Shown: positions 50,293 through 61,700, counted from the first letter of the stretch. The stretch: DNA of 64,000 nucleotides from JBAXPV01 sp037132075 (GCA_037132075.1 JBAXPV010000006.1:1-64000), one strand, 5' to 3'. Made by a program: numbers and translations. Notes: generated from the sequence alone by a model not told the origin.

Positions 50293-52694
50293 TGAAAAGA
50301 ATTTTTACATTATTATTTATCCTAATTAGTTGTTTCGGAAGTTTGACTTTTGGGCAGTCACAAGAGCGTCAGATCCGGAAATTGCTGGATGTTGTCCCTT
50401 TAAAGACGGGCTGGAAGCTGAAGACCAGCCAGGGTTTTGTTTGGATCCGTCCTTTTGATTCCGGGATCGTCGAAGTGTCGTTTAGCCTGGTGGATGTCCA
50501 ACCTACTGATTCTTCCCATGCCGTGGTGATGAAGCCCAAGGCGATAACTTTAAAAATGGACAAAAGCGCGCTTGCTTATACCTTATATGCCGGTGATCTC
50601 AGGATTTTAGTTCATGCTGATCCTTGTTACCTTTCATTCATTCACAATCAGGACACCTTATTGTCAGAAGAAAGCGGTTTTTTCAAAGGTCCTGGCAAAA
50701 GCGGAGTTCGGTTTAAACTGGCTCCATCCGAAAAGATCTATGGGGCCGGGGAGCGTTCGGTGCCGCTCGACAGGCGTGGCTACTATCTGCCATTGTATAA
50801 CCGCCCGAACTATGGATACCAGGTGGGCGTGACAGAATTAAATTATTCTGTTCCTGTGGTTTTATCGTCAAAGAAATACGCAATACTCTGGGATAATCCC
50901 CAGAAAGGCTATGTTGATATCGGGAAACAACAGCCTGATGTTATGGAATGGGGCGCTATTGGCGGACCTGCACGTTATTACTTCCTGATGGCTACTGATT
51001 ATGCAGCCCTCATGAAGGCATATACAAATTTAACCGGCAGGCAGGAGCTTCCACCTCGTTGGGCACTGGGGAATTTGCAGTCGAGGATGGCTTACCGCAA
51101 TCAAAAGGAGGCTGACAGCATCGTGAGACTGATGCAACAAAAGAATTTTCCTATCGATGCGCTCATCCTTGATTTTTATTGGTTTGGCGATTCTATCCTG
51201 GGGCATTTAGGGATGCTCGACTGGTACAAGCCGGCCTGGCCTGATCCAGTGGGTATGATTAAGAAATTCAAAGACAAGGGCGTGAAGACGATCCTGATCA
51301 CCGAGCCCTATGTGATTGACAGCATGCCTAATTTCAAGATTGCAGCTGACAAAGGCCTTTTTGCTACGGATAGTTTGGGAAAACCTTATGTTAACCATTA
51401 CTTCTATTTTGGACCGGGAGGCTTACTGGACATCTTCAAGCCAGAGGCAAGGGATTGGTTCTGGGGGAAATATAAGAAGCAGGTTGACAATGGCGTAGCT
51501 GCCTGGTGGGGTGACCTGGGAGAGCCGGAGAGTCATCCTTCCGACATCCATCATGTGAATGGGAAGGCTGACGAGGTTCATAATATTTACGGTCATTACT
51601 GGGACCGGATGTTGTATGAGCGTTACGCAAGTTTGTACCCAAACACCAGGCTTTTCCATTTGCAGCGTTCGGGTTTTGCGGGCTCGCAGCGGTACTCGGC
51701 TTATCCATGGACGGGTGACGTTTCGCGCAGCTGGGGCGGATTGCAGGCCCAATTGCCTGTGTTGTTGAGTATGAGCATGAATGGCTTGGGTTATATTCAT
51801 TCAGATGCCGGAGGCTTTGCTATGGGCGTGAAAGATGAAGAGCTCTATGCACGCTGGCTGCAGTTTGCGGCATATACCCCGATTATGAGGCCTCATGGTT
51901 CGGGAATCCCGAGTGAGCCGGTGTTTTTCAGTGACAAGACCCAGGCGATTGTCAGGGCTTCCATGAAGTTACGCTATGCCATGGTTCCTTATAACTACAC
52001 CCTGGCCTGGGAAAATGCGAGTACCGGAGCGCCTTTGATGCGACCTATGTATTATTACCATGATGATACTGTTTCGCAAAGGATTCAGGATCAGTATTAT
52101 TGGGGAGCAAATCTTATGGTGGCACCGGTATTAGAGAAAGAAATAAAGAGTCGTAAAATATATTTCCCAGCAGGGGATTGGTATGATTTTCATTCAGGGA
52201 AGAAGCTAAATGGCGGGACCTGGGTTGATTACCCGGTATCGGAAAGAGAAATTCCGGTGTTTGCCAAAGGAGGGAGTTTTGTTCCGATGTGCGCTCCTTT
52301 AAAAAGCATGGATTATTATAAATCGGATAATTTTACGGTATATTATTTCCCTGGCAAGCAAAGCGAATTCACCCAATATGAGGACGATGGCTCAAGCCGC
52401 CTTTCTATGCGGAATGGCGAATTTGAGCTAATACAATATAAAGCATCGGCTTCAACAGAAAAAATAAGTATCAACATCAGTAAAAGCGGGCATTGGAAAG
52501 GCATGCCAGCCACACGCGACATGAGGCTGATGATCTGGAGAGAGTCGGCTGTGGCTTCAATCGTGATTAACGGGAAGAGAATAAACAAGCAGGAGATCGG
52601 TGAAGTCGCATCATATGCATATCATGACAAATTTATTGATATCAGTTTTAATTGGGATGGAAAGCCTGTCAATATTGAAATAAGTGACAAATAA
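50292..52694 (+). CDS. GH31 alpha-glucosidase
   Basis: 800 residues with signal peptide (TLLFILISCFGSLTFGQ). The N-terminal beta domain (about 30-240) has YGAGERSVPLDRRG; the barrel contains nucleophile Asp408 in WWGDLGEPE and acid/base Asp476 in YPWTGDVSRSW; the C-terminal beta domains follow with MVAPVLEKEIKSRKIYFPAG and GGSFVPM. It releases glucose from the non-reducing ends of maltodextrins in the periplasm. It lies between two GH13 genes in one operon (1-bp overlap upstream, 30 bp downstream). Confidence 0.93.
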   Translation: MKRIFTLLFILISCFGSLTFGQSQERQIRKLLDVVPLKTGWKLKTSQGFVWIRPFDSGIVEVSFSLVDVQPTDSSHAVVMKPKAITLKMDKSALAYTLYAGDLRILVHADPCYLSFIHNQDTLLSEESGFFKGPGKSGVRFKLAPSEKIYGAGERSVPLDRRGYYLPLYNRPNYGYQVGVTELNYSVPVVLSSKKYAILWDNPQKGYVDIGKQQPDVMEWGAIGGPARYYFLMATDYAALMKAYTNLTGRQELPPRWALGNLQSRMAYRNQKEADSIVRLMQQKNFPIDALILDFYWFGDSILGHLGMLDWYKPAWPDPVGMIKKFKDKGVKTILITEPYVIDSMPNFKIAADKGLFATDSLGKPYVNHYFYFGPGGLLDIFKPEARDWFWGKYKKQVDNGVAAWWGDLGEPESHPSDIHHVNGKADEVHNIYGHYWDRMLYERYASLYPNTRLFHLQRSGFAGSQRYSAYPWTGDVSRSWGGLQAQLPVLLSMSMNGLGYIHSDAGGFAMGVKDEELYARWLQFAAYTPIMRPHGSGIPSEPVFFSDKTQAIVRASMKLRYAMVPYNYTLAWENASTGAPLMRPMYYYHDDTVSQRIQDQYYWGANLMVAPVLEKEIKSRKIYFPAGDWYDFHSGKKLNGGTWVDYPVSEREIPVFAKGGSFVPMCAPLKSMDYYKSDNFTVYYFPGKQSEFTQYEDDGSSRLSMRNGEFELIQYKASASTEKISINISKSGHWKGMPATRDMRLMIWRESAVASIVINGKRINKQEIGEVASYAYHDKFIDISFNWDGKPVNIEISDK

Positions 52695-52724
52695 AATATA
52701 TAATAATATATAAAATTAATAATT

Positions 52725-54089
52725 ATGACATCATTTAAACGTATCCTGGTTCTGATCTCAGGAATTCCTTTTGTATTTTCATCGTTTTCATCGCGTGCTC
52801 AGGACAAGGCTCCAAGGGCGCATTATCCTGACTGGGCAAAGAATGCAGTGATTTATGAAGTGAATGTCAGGCAACACAGCCTGGAAGGAAATTTTGTTGG
52901 TGTTGAGAAAGACCTGCCCCGATTGAAATCACTGGGAGTCGATATCCTATGGTTGATGCCGATTCATCCAATCGGGGAAAAGAATCGTAAAGGGAAGCTG
53001 GGGAGTTATTATTCTGTAAAAGACTATAAGGCCGTTAACCCGGATTATGGCAGTGATAAGGATTTTCAGTCGCTGGTTGACAATGCGCACCGTCTTGGGT
53101 TCAAAGTTATTATTGACTGGGTAGCGAACCACAGTGCCTGGGACAATGCATGGATGACGGAACACCCGGATTGGTATCAGAAAGACTCTACAGGGAAGTT
53201 TCTTTCGCCTTATGACTGGACTGACGTAGTTTCCTTTAATTATAAAAATCCTGCGATGCGTCTTGGCATGATCAACGTGATGAAATACTGGGTCGAGCGT
53301 TTTCAGATCGATGGTTTTCGTTGTGATGTAGCGGGTTTGGTTCCTGCTGATTTCTGGGAACAGGCCCGGAAGGACCTCCAGAACAGGAAGACTTTATTTA
53401 TGTTGGCTGAGGATGAAGCGAATTACAAGCTTTACAAAAAGGCTTTTGACATGAGTTATGGATGGAATATGCATGCCTTGCTTTCAAAGGTCACGAAGGG
53501 TGAAATCGGGGCTGACAGTATCCTGAAATTGCAAAAGGCCAATGATGCCATGTACCCCAATAATGGCATCAAGATGAATTTCACCACCAATCATGATGAG
53601 AACTCATGGAATGGCACCGTAAAGGAGAAATTTGGTGAGGGTGGAAGAGCTTGTGCTGTGCTTACCTACACTATGTCAGGGATGCCATTGATTTATAGTG
53701 GACAGGAGGCAGGGCTCGACAAGAGGTTGCGGTTTTTTGACAAAGATACCATTGACTGGTCGAACAAGGCTTTGATTCCGTTTTACCAGGCTTTGAATAA
53801 GTTAAAACACGAGCATGAAGCTTTGTGGAACCCGCCATTTGGAGGAAAGATGACTGTTTTCGGCAACAATATTCCCAAAAAGGTAATTTCCTTTAGCAGG
53901 GAAAAGGGAAGTGATAAAGTTTTTGTGATTGCGAATCTGAGTGCTGTAGCTGTGAAAGTTGTGCTGGGAAAAGATACAAAGTCAGGAAAGTTTACTGATA
54001 TTTTTAACAACAAAGCGATGCTTATATCTCCGGGAGGAACCGTAGAATTGGGCCCATGGGAATACAAGGTAGGCGTAGTTAGTAAATAG
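52725..54089 (+). CDS. GH13 alpha-amylase family enzyme
   Basis: 454 residues with a signal peptide (ILVLISGIPFVFSSFSSRAQ). A compact GH13 enzyme: VIYEVNVRQHSLEGNF at the start of the barrel, DWVANHSAWDN, nucleophile Asp201 (GFRCD), acid/base Glu229 (MLAED) and Asp291 (TNHDENS). It lacks extra N- or C-terminal binding modules apart from a short C-terminal beta domain. Third gene of the GH13-GH31-GH13 unit; likely periplasmic maltodextrin hydrolysis. Exact bond preference cannot be read. Confidence 0.92.
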   Translation: MTSFKRILVLISGIPFVFSSFSSRAQDKAPRAHYPDWAKNAVIYEVNVRQHSLEGNFVGVEKDLPRLKSLGVDILWLMPIHPIGEKNRKGKLGSYYSVKDYKAVNPDYGSDKDFQSLVDNAHRLGFKVIIDWVANHSAWDNAWMTEHPDWYQKDSTGKFLSPYDWTDVVSFNYKNPAMRLGMINVMKYWVERFQIDGFRCDVAGLVPADFWEQARKDLQNRKTLFMLAEDEANYKLYKKAFDMSYGWNMHALLSKVTKGEIGADSILKLQKANDAMYPNNGIKMNFTTNHDENSWNGTVKEKFGEGGRACAVLTYTMSGMPLIYSGQEAGLDKRLRFFDKDTIDWSNKALIPFYQALNKLKHEHEALWNPPFGGKMTVFGNNIPKKVISFSREKGSDKVFVIANLSAVAVKVVLGKDTKSGKFTDIFNNKAMLISPGGTVELGPWEYKVGVVSK

Positions 54090-54093
54090 TTTT

Positions 54094-54109
54094 CAGGCTC
54101 TTAAGCCTG
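54094..54109. terminator. Short hairpin between convergent genes
   Basis: CAGGCT, loop CTTA, AGCCTG lies 5 bp after the GH13 stop and 35 bp before the 3' end of the convergent transporter gene. It has no T-run on either side, so termination is only suggested by position. Confidence 0.35.
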
Positions 54110-54143
54110 CGTCAGGTTCAGGATAGAAGGAGGTTTTAAAAAA

Positions 54144-55652
54144 CTATCCTTTGTCTTCGACGGTTAGGGTCAGTAGTCCAGCGATAACCATAGAAATTCC
54201 TCCAAGCACTAAGGCATAGATGGGTTGGCCGTTGAATAGGTTTTTGACGAAAAATCCAAGGATGCTGGCGGCCATGAGCTGGGGAATGACGATAAAGAAA
54301 TTGAAGATCCCCATATAAGTTCCCATTTTGTTTTGCGGGAGACAGCCTGTTAGGATGGCATAGGGCATTGACAGGATGCTGGCCCAGGCGAGTCCGACGC
54401 CAAGCATAGAAAAGATAAGCATTCCAGGTTCGTGAATGAAGAAAATGGATGCGAGGCCAATTCCACCGGCAATCAGGGCGATCATGTGCGTAATTTTGCG
54501 ACTGGTATATTTAGCCAGGACAGGCAGGAGGAAAGCCACGACGGCAGCGAAACCGTTATAAGCGGCGAACATGATCCCGACCCAGTTTGCGCCTTCATTA
54601 TACAGGGCAGAAGTGGTGTCGGTGGTTCCATAAATATTGGCAGTGACAGCCTGAGTGGTATAAATCCACATGGCAAAAAGGGCAAACCAGCTAAAAAACT
54701 GAACGACAGCAAGTTGTGCCATTGTTTTTGGCAAGCGGTTCAGGTCATTGGTCACGGTGAGGAATCCACGTAATTTGCCGTCATCATTCAGGAACATCCC
54801 GGTGAGAAGTTCCATCAGGCCGAAGGCTGCGATTCCACCGCCCAGGATATACAGTTCTTTTTCCAATGAGAAGTTCCATATTATAAAGCATAGGATCAAT
54901 CCAATGGGAAACCAGATGGCAGCCCTCCTGTAGAAAGTGGAAGTAGGGAGCCATTGATTCTTTTCATGGCGGAGGTCAGCAGCAAAACGTTCAGGGTGTT
55001 CTTCTTTCTCGAAGGATTCCAGTTCAGCCGGGGAGTATTCTTTGGTTTTGAGGACTGTCCATAAGACAGCAAGGAAGAAGATAAACCCACCCAGGTAAAA
55101 GGAATATTTGACGCTATTCGGGATAAATCCGGGCAAGGCAGTATTTTCTACATTAAAGACATGGGTAAGAAAGTAGGGTAATGCAGAAGCAATTACGGCA
55201 CCGGTCCCGATAAAAAAGCTCTGCATGGCAAAGCCGTTGGTTCTTTGTTCGGAGGGTAACATATCGCCGACAAAAGCCCTGAAGGGTTCCATCGTGATGT
55301 TGATAGACGCATCCATGATCCAGAGCATCATGGCTGCAACCCATAAAGCAGGGGAGTTGGGCATAAACAAGAGAGCGATTGAAGCCAGGACAGCGCCCAC
55401 GAAGAAAAACGGGCGCCGGCGTCCGAAACGGTTCCAGGTATTGTCGCTGAGATACCCGATGATAGGCTGCACGATGAGGCCTGTCAAAGGGGCCGCAACC
55501 CACAGAACGGGGATTGCGTCGACTTTTGCTCCGAGAGTCTCAAAGATCCGGCTCACATTGGCATTCTGCAAGGCAAAGCCAAATTGTATTCCAAAAAACC
55601 CGAAACTCATGTTCCAGATTTGCCAAAAACTAAGTTTGGGTCGTTGTGCCAT
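54144..55652 (-). CDS. MFS sugar transporter (maltose/sucrose:H+ symporter type)
   Basis: 502 residues, about 12 membrane helices. The N-terminus (KLSFWQIWNMSFGFFGIQFGF), the loop PIIGYLSDNTWNRFGRRRPF and the segment around MDASINITMEPFRAFVGDML are characteristic of the SLC45/GPH-like carriers used for maltose and maltodextrin in Bacteroidetes glycan loci. It should carry glucose or maltose across the inner membrane. It is transcribed against the flanking glycosidase genes, sharing a 151-bp upstream region with the T9SS amylase. Confidence 0.9.
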   Translation of the reverse strand: MAQRPKLSFWQIWNMSFGFFGIQFGFALQNANVSRIFETLGAKVDAIPVLWVAAPLTGLIVQPIIGYLSDNTWNRFGRRRPFFFVGAVLASIALLFMPNSPALWVAAMMLWIMDASINITMEPFRAFVGDMLPSEQRTNGFAMQSFFIGTGAVIASALPYFLTHVFNVENTALPGFIPNSVKYSFYLGGFIFFLAVLWTVLKTKEYSPAELESFEKEEHPERFAADLRHEKNQWLPTSTFYRRAAIWFPIGLILCFIIWNFSLEKELYILGGGIAAFGLMELLTGMFLNDDGKLRGFLTVTNDLNRLPKTMAQLAVVQFFSWFALFAMWIYTTQAVTANIYGTTDTTSALYNEGANWVGIMFAAYNGFAAVVAFLLPVLAKYTSRKITHMIALIAGGIGLASIFFIHEPGMLIFSMLGVGLAWASILSMPYAILTGCLPQNKMGTYMGIFNFFIVIPQLMAASILGFFVKNLFNGQPIYALVLGGISMVIAGLLTLTVEDKG

Positions 55653-55747
55653 CTTGTTATTTTGTTTGGCTTAAAATTAATGAAACCTTAAAGCGAACGT
55701 GAAAAATAAAAAAAATAATTCAGTTCGGTTTTACTTTTATATTTATT

Positions 55748-55755
55748 TAACTTTG
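55748..55755 (+). promoter_or_regulatory. Possible -7 box (TAACTTTG) of the T9SS amylase gene
   Basis: Matches TAnnTTTG 48 bp upstream of the ATG at 55804. At the -33 position TTCGG (55724-55728) is a partial match to TTTG. Confidence 0.45.
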
Positions 55756-55803
55756 AATGCTTAACATTTCTATTCGGGTATTCAAAGTACTTAATACTAT
55801 TAA

Positions 55804-58623
55804 ATGAGAATTCTCAGACTGCTTTGCATTACTATTCTGTCAGTTATAACAGTTGCTGCCGTTGCCCAGATTACTGTAACACCGGCCATGCCTACCGATA
55901 ATGATTCGGTGACTGTTGTGTTTAATGCCACCCAGGGCAATGCAGGATTAGCCGGTTATACCGGTGATATTTATGCGCATACGGGTGTGATCACCAACCT
56001 GAGCACCAGTGGATCTGATTGGAAATATGTAAAAGCCGGCTGGGGTGTCAATATTCCTGCTTGTAAACTAACCCAAATTGGCAGTGACTTATACCAGATG
56101 AAGATTGGTCCGGGCATCAGGCAGTACTATGGGGTTCCGGCCAGTGAGGTCATTCAAAAAATGGCTTTCGTTTTTCGTTCCGGTGTGCAGGTTGGCGGGG
56201 TATGGCTCCAGGGAAAAACCACGAGTGGCGGCGACATCTATGCCAACGTTTATCCTTCTGGCTTGAATGTTACCATCACTACACCTTCCACTGATTTTGT
56301 CATCGTGAATGTGGGTTCAATCAGCCCGATCAATATTCAGTCGTCATTTGCGGATACTACTTTTTTGTACCTTGGGAGCACCTTGCTTACGAGCGCAACA
56401 ACATCCACCATCAATTATAACCTCACAGCCACAAACCCCGGGGGAAACTGGTTAAAGGCGATTGCCAAAAATGACACAGGGATGGTGGCTGATTCATTTT
56501 TCTTTTACGTGAGCCAAGCTGTCGCAGTGGCCCCAATACCTGCAGGGATGAAAACGGGAATCAACTATCTGAGCGACACCAGTGTGCTTCTAGTATTGGT
56601 TGCGCCTTTAAAGCAAAATGTATTTGTAATAGGTGATTTTAATCAATGGTTGCCATCCGACGCCGGGTTTATGAAACGAGCTCCTGATGGGAAAACATTC
56701 TGGAAAGAGATCGATGGACTGGTGTCCGGGACACCATATATATATCAATACCTGGTTGACGGGACCATCCGGGTCGGGGATCCTTATGCTGACAAGATCA
56801 GTGACCCTTATGATGATTCTTATATCACATCAGCTACGTATCCCGGGATGATTCCCTATCCTTTTGGGAAAGCCCAGGGCAGGGCAACAGTTTTACAGAC
56901 AGGACAGTCGCCTTATGTATGGCAATCAGGCACTTTCACACCGGCAAAGAATACAGACCTTGTTGTTTATGAGTTGCTTGTCAGGGACTTTGATGGGTCA
57001 CATACTTATCAATCGGTGATTGATCACCTCGGATATCTAAAGGATTTGGGATTCAATGCCATTGAGCTGATGCCCATCAGCGAGTTTGAGGGCAATCTCA
57101 GCTGGGGCTATTTTCCCAATTTTTGTTTTGCCCCTGATAAATATTATGGACCAGCTCATGATTTAAAAAAGCTGATTGATGCTTGTCATTCGATGGGAAT
57201 CGCTGTGATACAGGATATTGTGCTTAATCATGCTGCAGGATCCTCTCCTTATGCTTCACTTTACTGGGATAATGTGAACAACCGTCCTGCTGCCAACAGT
57301 CCTTATTTCAATCCAATTGCCAAGCATGACTTTAATGTGGGTTGCGACATGAATCACAGCACTTTGGAGACCCGTAAGTATGTGACAGATATCATAAAAT
57401 ACTGGTTAACGGAGTACAGGATGGATGGTTTCCGCTTTGATTTATCCAAAGGCTTTACCCAGAACAATACCCTTGGTAACAGTGCGGCCTTTGCCAATTA
57501 TGATGCGCAGCGAATCGGGATCTTAAAGGCATATTACGATACACTAAAAATAGCAAGGCCCAATGCGATATTGATCCTTGAGCATTTTGCCGACAATATT
57601 GAAGAGAAGGAGCTTTCGGCCTATGGGATGCTTTTATGGGGCAACATCAACGGAGCCTATCGTTATGCGAATATTGGTGTGACTACCGGTACGAATTCCG
57701 ATTTAAGCTGGGGCTCTTACAAAGCCCGCGGATGGACGAACCCACACCTTGTTTCCTATATGGAATCCCACGATGAGGAGCGGCAGATGTTTTACAGTAT
57801 TAACCAGGGTTCTGTAAGCGGTTCATACAACATCCGTGACACAATTACCGCTTTACAGCGGATGAAGCTCAGTGCTGCGTTCTTTTTTACAATTCCAGGC
57901 CCGAAAATGGTTTATGAGTTTGGGGAGCGCGGCTTTGACTATTCGATCAACTGGCCCTGCCTCACGAGTACCTGCCGGATGGATCCTAAGCCACCCCGCT
58001 GGGATTACCTGGATGACTGGCAGCGGAAAAGCCTGGCTTTTGTTTATAGCTCACTGATTAATTTGAGGACCAGTGAAGCTGTTTTTGAGACAACGAATTT
58101 TGACCTGGATGTGAGCAGCACTTTAAAAAAGATTCGTTTAAAAGATGCGAGCCAGTCTGTCGTTGTTTTGGGGAATTTTGGTGTGACAGCAGGGAATATC
58201 ATTCCAAACTTTTATAATACAGGGACGTGGTATAATTACTTCGGAGGTGATTCGCTGGCAGTGACCAGCGTAAACCAGTTGGTCCATCTTGAAGCCGGTG
58301 AGTATCGGATATATTCTAGTCATAAGTTGGCCTCACCTATCGGAATTCAGGAGAATGAAAGACCGGATGAGGCAATTCTGGTTTATCCGAATCCGCTTAA
58401 TGCTCTTTGTCATATTGTTTTGCAGCGTTCAACAGTCTCACATTGCGAGATTGAGATATATGATGCCATGGGTCGGAAAGTTCAGACGATTTTTAAAGGA
58501 TTGGCTGGACAGGGATCTGAGTTTTTATGGTATCCTGAAAGAAAAGGGATGTATGTCATTAAAGTTATCACAGAGGGGGGGGCCTTTTATAAAAAGGTAA
58601 TTGTAAACAGTATTTTTTATTAA
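55804..58623 (+). CDS. GH13 amylase with CBM48-like module and T9SS sorting domain
   Basis: 939 residues. After the signal peptide (CITILSVITVAAVAQ), residues about 20-150 form a beta domain (ITVTPAMPTDNDSVTVVFNA) related to that of the cut-off gene at the right edge. A CBM48-like module lies at about 265-350 (NVFVIGDFNQWLP, YIYQYLVDGTIRVGDPYADK). The barrel has nucleophile Asp546 (GFRFD), acid/base Glu593 (ILEHFAD) and Asp657 (ESHDEE). The T9SS domain (VYPNPLNALCHIVLQ ...) sends it to the outer surface, unlike the other two GH13 enzymes. A run of eight G lies within this domain's codons. It likely begins starch breakdown at the cell surface, just upstream of susC/susD. Confidence 0.92.
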   Translation: MRILRLLCITILSVITVAAVAQITVTPAMPTDNDSVTVVFNATQGNAGLAGYTGDIYAHTGVITNLSTSGSDWKYVKAGWGVNIPACKLTQIGSDLYQMKIGPGIRQYYGVPASEVIQKMAFVFRSGVQVGGVWLQGKTTSGGDIYANVYPSGLNVTITTPSTDFVIVNVGSISPINIQSSFADTTFLYLGSTLLTSATTSTINYNLTATNPGGNWLKAIAKNDTGMVADSFFFYVSQAVAVAPIPAGMKTGINYLSDTSVLLVLVAPLKQNVFVIGDFNQWLPSDAGFMKRAPDGKTFWKEIDGLVSGTPYIYQYLVDGTIRVGDPYADKISDPYDDSYITSATYPGMIPYPFGKAQGRATVLQTGQSPYVWQSGTFTPAKNTDLVVYELLVRDFDGSHTYQSVIDHLGYLKDLGFNAIELMPISEFEGNLSWGYFPNFCFAPDKYYGPAHDLKKLIDACHSMGIAVIQDIVLNHAAGSSPYASLYWDNVNNRPAANSPYFNPIAKHDFNVGCDMNHSTLETRKYVTDIIKYWLTEYRMDGFRFDLSKGFTQNNTLGNSAAFANYDAQRIGILKAYYDTLKIARPNAILILEHFADNIEEKELSAYGMLLWGNINGAYRYANIGVTTGTNSDLSWGSYKARGWTNPHLVSYMESHDEERQMFYSINQGSVSGSYNIRDTITALQRMKLSAAFFFTIPGPKMVYEFGERGFDYSINWPCLTSTCRMDPKPPRWDYLDDWQRKSLAFVYSSLINLRTSEAVFETTNFDLDVSSTLKKIRLKDASQSVVVLGNFGVTAGNIIPNFYNTGTWYNYFGGDSLAVTSVNQLVHLEAGEYRIYSSHKLASPIGIQENERPDEAILVYPNPLNALCHIVLQRSTVSHCEIEIYDAMGRKVQTIFKGLAGQGSEFLWYPERKGMYVIKVITEGGAFYKKVIVNSIFY
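58575..58582 (+). repeat. G8 homopolymer within the T9SS sorting domain codons
   Basis: Eight G encode part of TEGGAF, 13 codons before the stop. A one-base slip would change the last dozen residues, which include the end of the sorting signal. Confidence 0.6.
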
Positions 58624-58628
58624 AAATG

Positions 58629-58636
58629 TATATTTG
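58629..58636 (+). promoter_or_regulatory. -7 box (TATATTTG) of the susC operon
   Basis: Exact TAnnTTTG match 71 bp upstream of the susC ATG. TTG at 58601-58603 is 25 bp away, longer than the usual 19, so only the -7 element is supported. Confidence 0.5.
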
Positions 58637-58707
58637 AACTGTGGTAAAGTAACGAAATCCGTTTAATTTTAATTTTATACACTTATAATTCAATCAATTC
58701 TACGCTT

Positions 58708-61700
58708 ATGAAGCAATATCACTATGCAAGAACACTGCTTACACTTGTGCTCGTTTGGGGATTGGCAGGAAGCCTTTTGGCCCAAAAGATACAAGTAAGC
58801 GGGAGAGTGACAGATGGACAGACGAATGAGTCGCTCATCGGTGTCACTGTAGTTGAGAAAAAAACTACAAATGGGACCACTACTGATCTTGATGGAAACT
58901 TTAAGCTCAGTGTAAACAAAGGTGCCACGATGGTTTTCTCCTACATTGGATATGAATCGCAGGAATTGCCTGCGACGGAAAAGATGAACATCAGCTTGTC
59001 ATCAAAGCAGACTTTGTTGAACCAGGTTGTTGTTGTTGGTTACGGTACACAGAACAAACGTGAAGTTACCGGATCTATTTACAAGGTTAAAGGGTCTGAC
59101 CTTACTGCGTTGCCAGTGCCTTCTTTTGAGGCGGGTTTGCAGGGTAAGGCACCGGGGGTTCAGGTAATCCAATCATCAGGATTGGCTGGTTCCGGTTCGA
59201 GCATTAAAATCCGTGGTGTTGGTTCTATCACTTCCGGCGGAGATCCGCTGTATGTAATTGATGGTGTTATTATCCCTCAAAACCAGGGAGAACGTGTAGG
59301 GGCTGTGAATACCAACCCTTTAAATACGATCAACCCTGAGGATATTGAATCCGTTGACATCCTGAAGGATGCTTCTGCAACAGCTATTTATGGTTCACGT
59401 GGTGCAAACGGTGTTATTATCATCACCACGAAAAGAGCCAAAATGACAGATGGCGGTGGTAAGGTAAAGCCGACTTTCAATGTTGGTTACCGGACAACTG
59501 CATCCAGCCCGACAAAACTGTACGATTTGTTAAATACGGAAGAATATACCAAATTATATGTTGAAGCCTTTGAAAATGACAAACGTTTTGGTGTAGAAAA
59601 TGGTGCTGCTGTGATGGCTGACAATCCTAATGTCCCGAAACTGTTTGGTGGTTATGACCCAAGGGTCCTGGCGGCTAAGGGATATCCTACCACTGACTGG
59701 CAGAAAGAGATGGTTCGCGTAGGTCTGGGGCAAGCTTTAGATGCCTCCATGACTTATAGTAACAGTAAATTTGCCTCCTATGTGAGCCTGGCTTATCACA
59801 ATGATGCATCCTTTTTAAAGGAAAATTCATTTAACCTCTTTTCTGCCAGGGTAAACCTTGACTATAAGGTCACCGATAAACTTACGGTAGGACTTAATTC
59901 GAGCTTTGCTCATTCCGTCAATAATATGGTTCCGGTTTCCTGGAATGGTGGATTGGGAAAGGCAATGTCAACAGCTTTGCCTTACTGGCCGATTCACGAC
60001 ACAGTGAATCCTGATAAATTTTATATTTTCCCTTCTTCCGGGAATGGCTCTTATAACCCGGTTCAGGAACTTGGAAACAGGACGATGCGCGAGCGTTTCA
60101 ACCGGACCACTTCCAATGCTTACCTGAGATATAAACTGATGCCAGACCTGAACATTCAGGTTGACGGGGGTGTCGATACTTACAATCGTATCTATGATGA
60201 GTTCTTTAACAATGTTTTGGAGCCCAATTCAAGAGCATACCAATCTGATCAAAGCCCAATGACACTCATGGCAAAAGCTGTTGCCGACTATAGCCTGAAA
60301 GTGAAAGAAGACCATAAGTTTAAATTTATGGCCGGAACGGAAATGCTGAGTAACAATACGCAAAAAGACATTTCACGTTCAGTTACTTTCCCGCTTGACA
60401 CACCTGGAGATGCCTTTTATAAAAATCCTTCAATCTCAGACGCAGTGTTGAACAGCCCTAATTATAAGAAGACAATGGGTGTTACGGGTCTCCAATATGG
60501 CTTTGTGTCTCTTTTCGGACGTGCTTTGTATACCTATAAAGACCGGTATCTCGTGAATTTTACCGTACGTCGTGATGCTTCTTCCCGTTTTGGTAGCAAC
60601 AACAAATGGGGAACCTTCCCGGCAGCTTCAGTAGGTTGGATTATTACGGAAGAGGATTTCATGAAAAAAGTTACCTGGCTGAATTACTTTAAAGTGAAAA
60701 TGGGATATGGCAAAACCGGAAACGCAGAAATTCCTAATGATGCCCAATATTCTAAAATCATCACCAATGATCCAAAGACTTATGATGGTGCAGGAATTCG
60801 TTATATCACCCAGCTTCCTAATCCTGACCTGAGGTGGGAGACTACCAATTCTTTTGATGCCGGTATTGAATTCGGTATTTTTAAAGACAGGGTAAGTGGT
60901 GCCATCGACGTTTATCAGAAAAACACCAAAGATCTTTTCCTTAATGCATCAGTGCCTGCTTCTTCAGGCTATAACACTGTTCTGATCAATGTAGGAAAAT
61001 TGTGGAATAAAGGGGTGGAATTTAGCTTGAATACCACAAACATAAAGACCAAGAAGTTCAGCTGGGTTACCAGTTTTAACATTGCATTTAACAGGAGTGA
61101 AGTTACCAATACCGGCGGAGCTGGTCCTGACGCTTTTGCAAGTACAGGAGATGTACGTGTACTGGTGAATTATCCTGTTGGTGTGAATTATCTTGTGAAA
61201 GAACTGGGCGTTGATCCTGCAACGGGTCAGCCTATCTACGAAGGACTTGAGAAAGACGAAAACGGAAATATCATCCGTCGTTTCAAGACGTTTACCTATA
61301 GCACCGACTATCGCCAGGCCCTTGGAAAACCATGGCCGGATTGGATTGGTGGCTTCAACAATACATTCAGTTATGGCAGACTTGATGCCAGCTTGAATTT
61401 TATTTACCAAATTGGTGGTAATATCTATGATGATTCTGAAAAATACCAGTTAAATGCCATCGGAAACTGGAATTTGAGAAAAGATGTCCTTGATCGCTGG
61501 CAAAAACCTGGTGACGTTACCGATGTCCCACGTATGACCTTGAGTTCAGATGTGCCAAACAGAAATACATCACGTTATCTTCACGATGCTTCCTTCCTGA
61601 GGTTGAAAAACCTTTCAATCGGGTATAGCTTTCCTGCAAATACAATTAAGGGAATCACAAAAATCAGGATTGCCCTTACAGGTACAAACCTGCTGACGTG

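Noticed and set aside
51423..51800. Minus-strand open frame inside the GH31 gene
   Set aside because: It is antisense to conserved catalytic motifs of GH31 and has no recognisable product.
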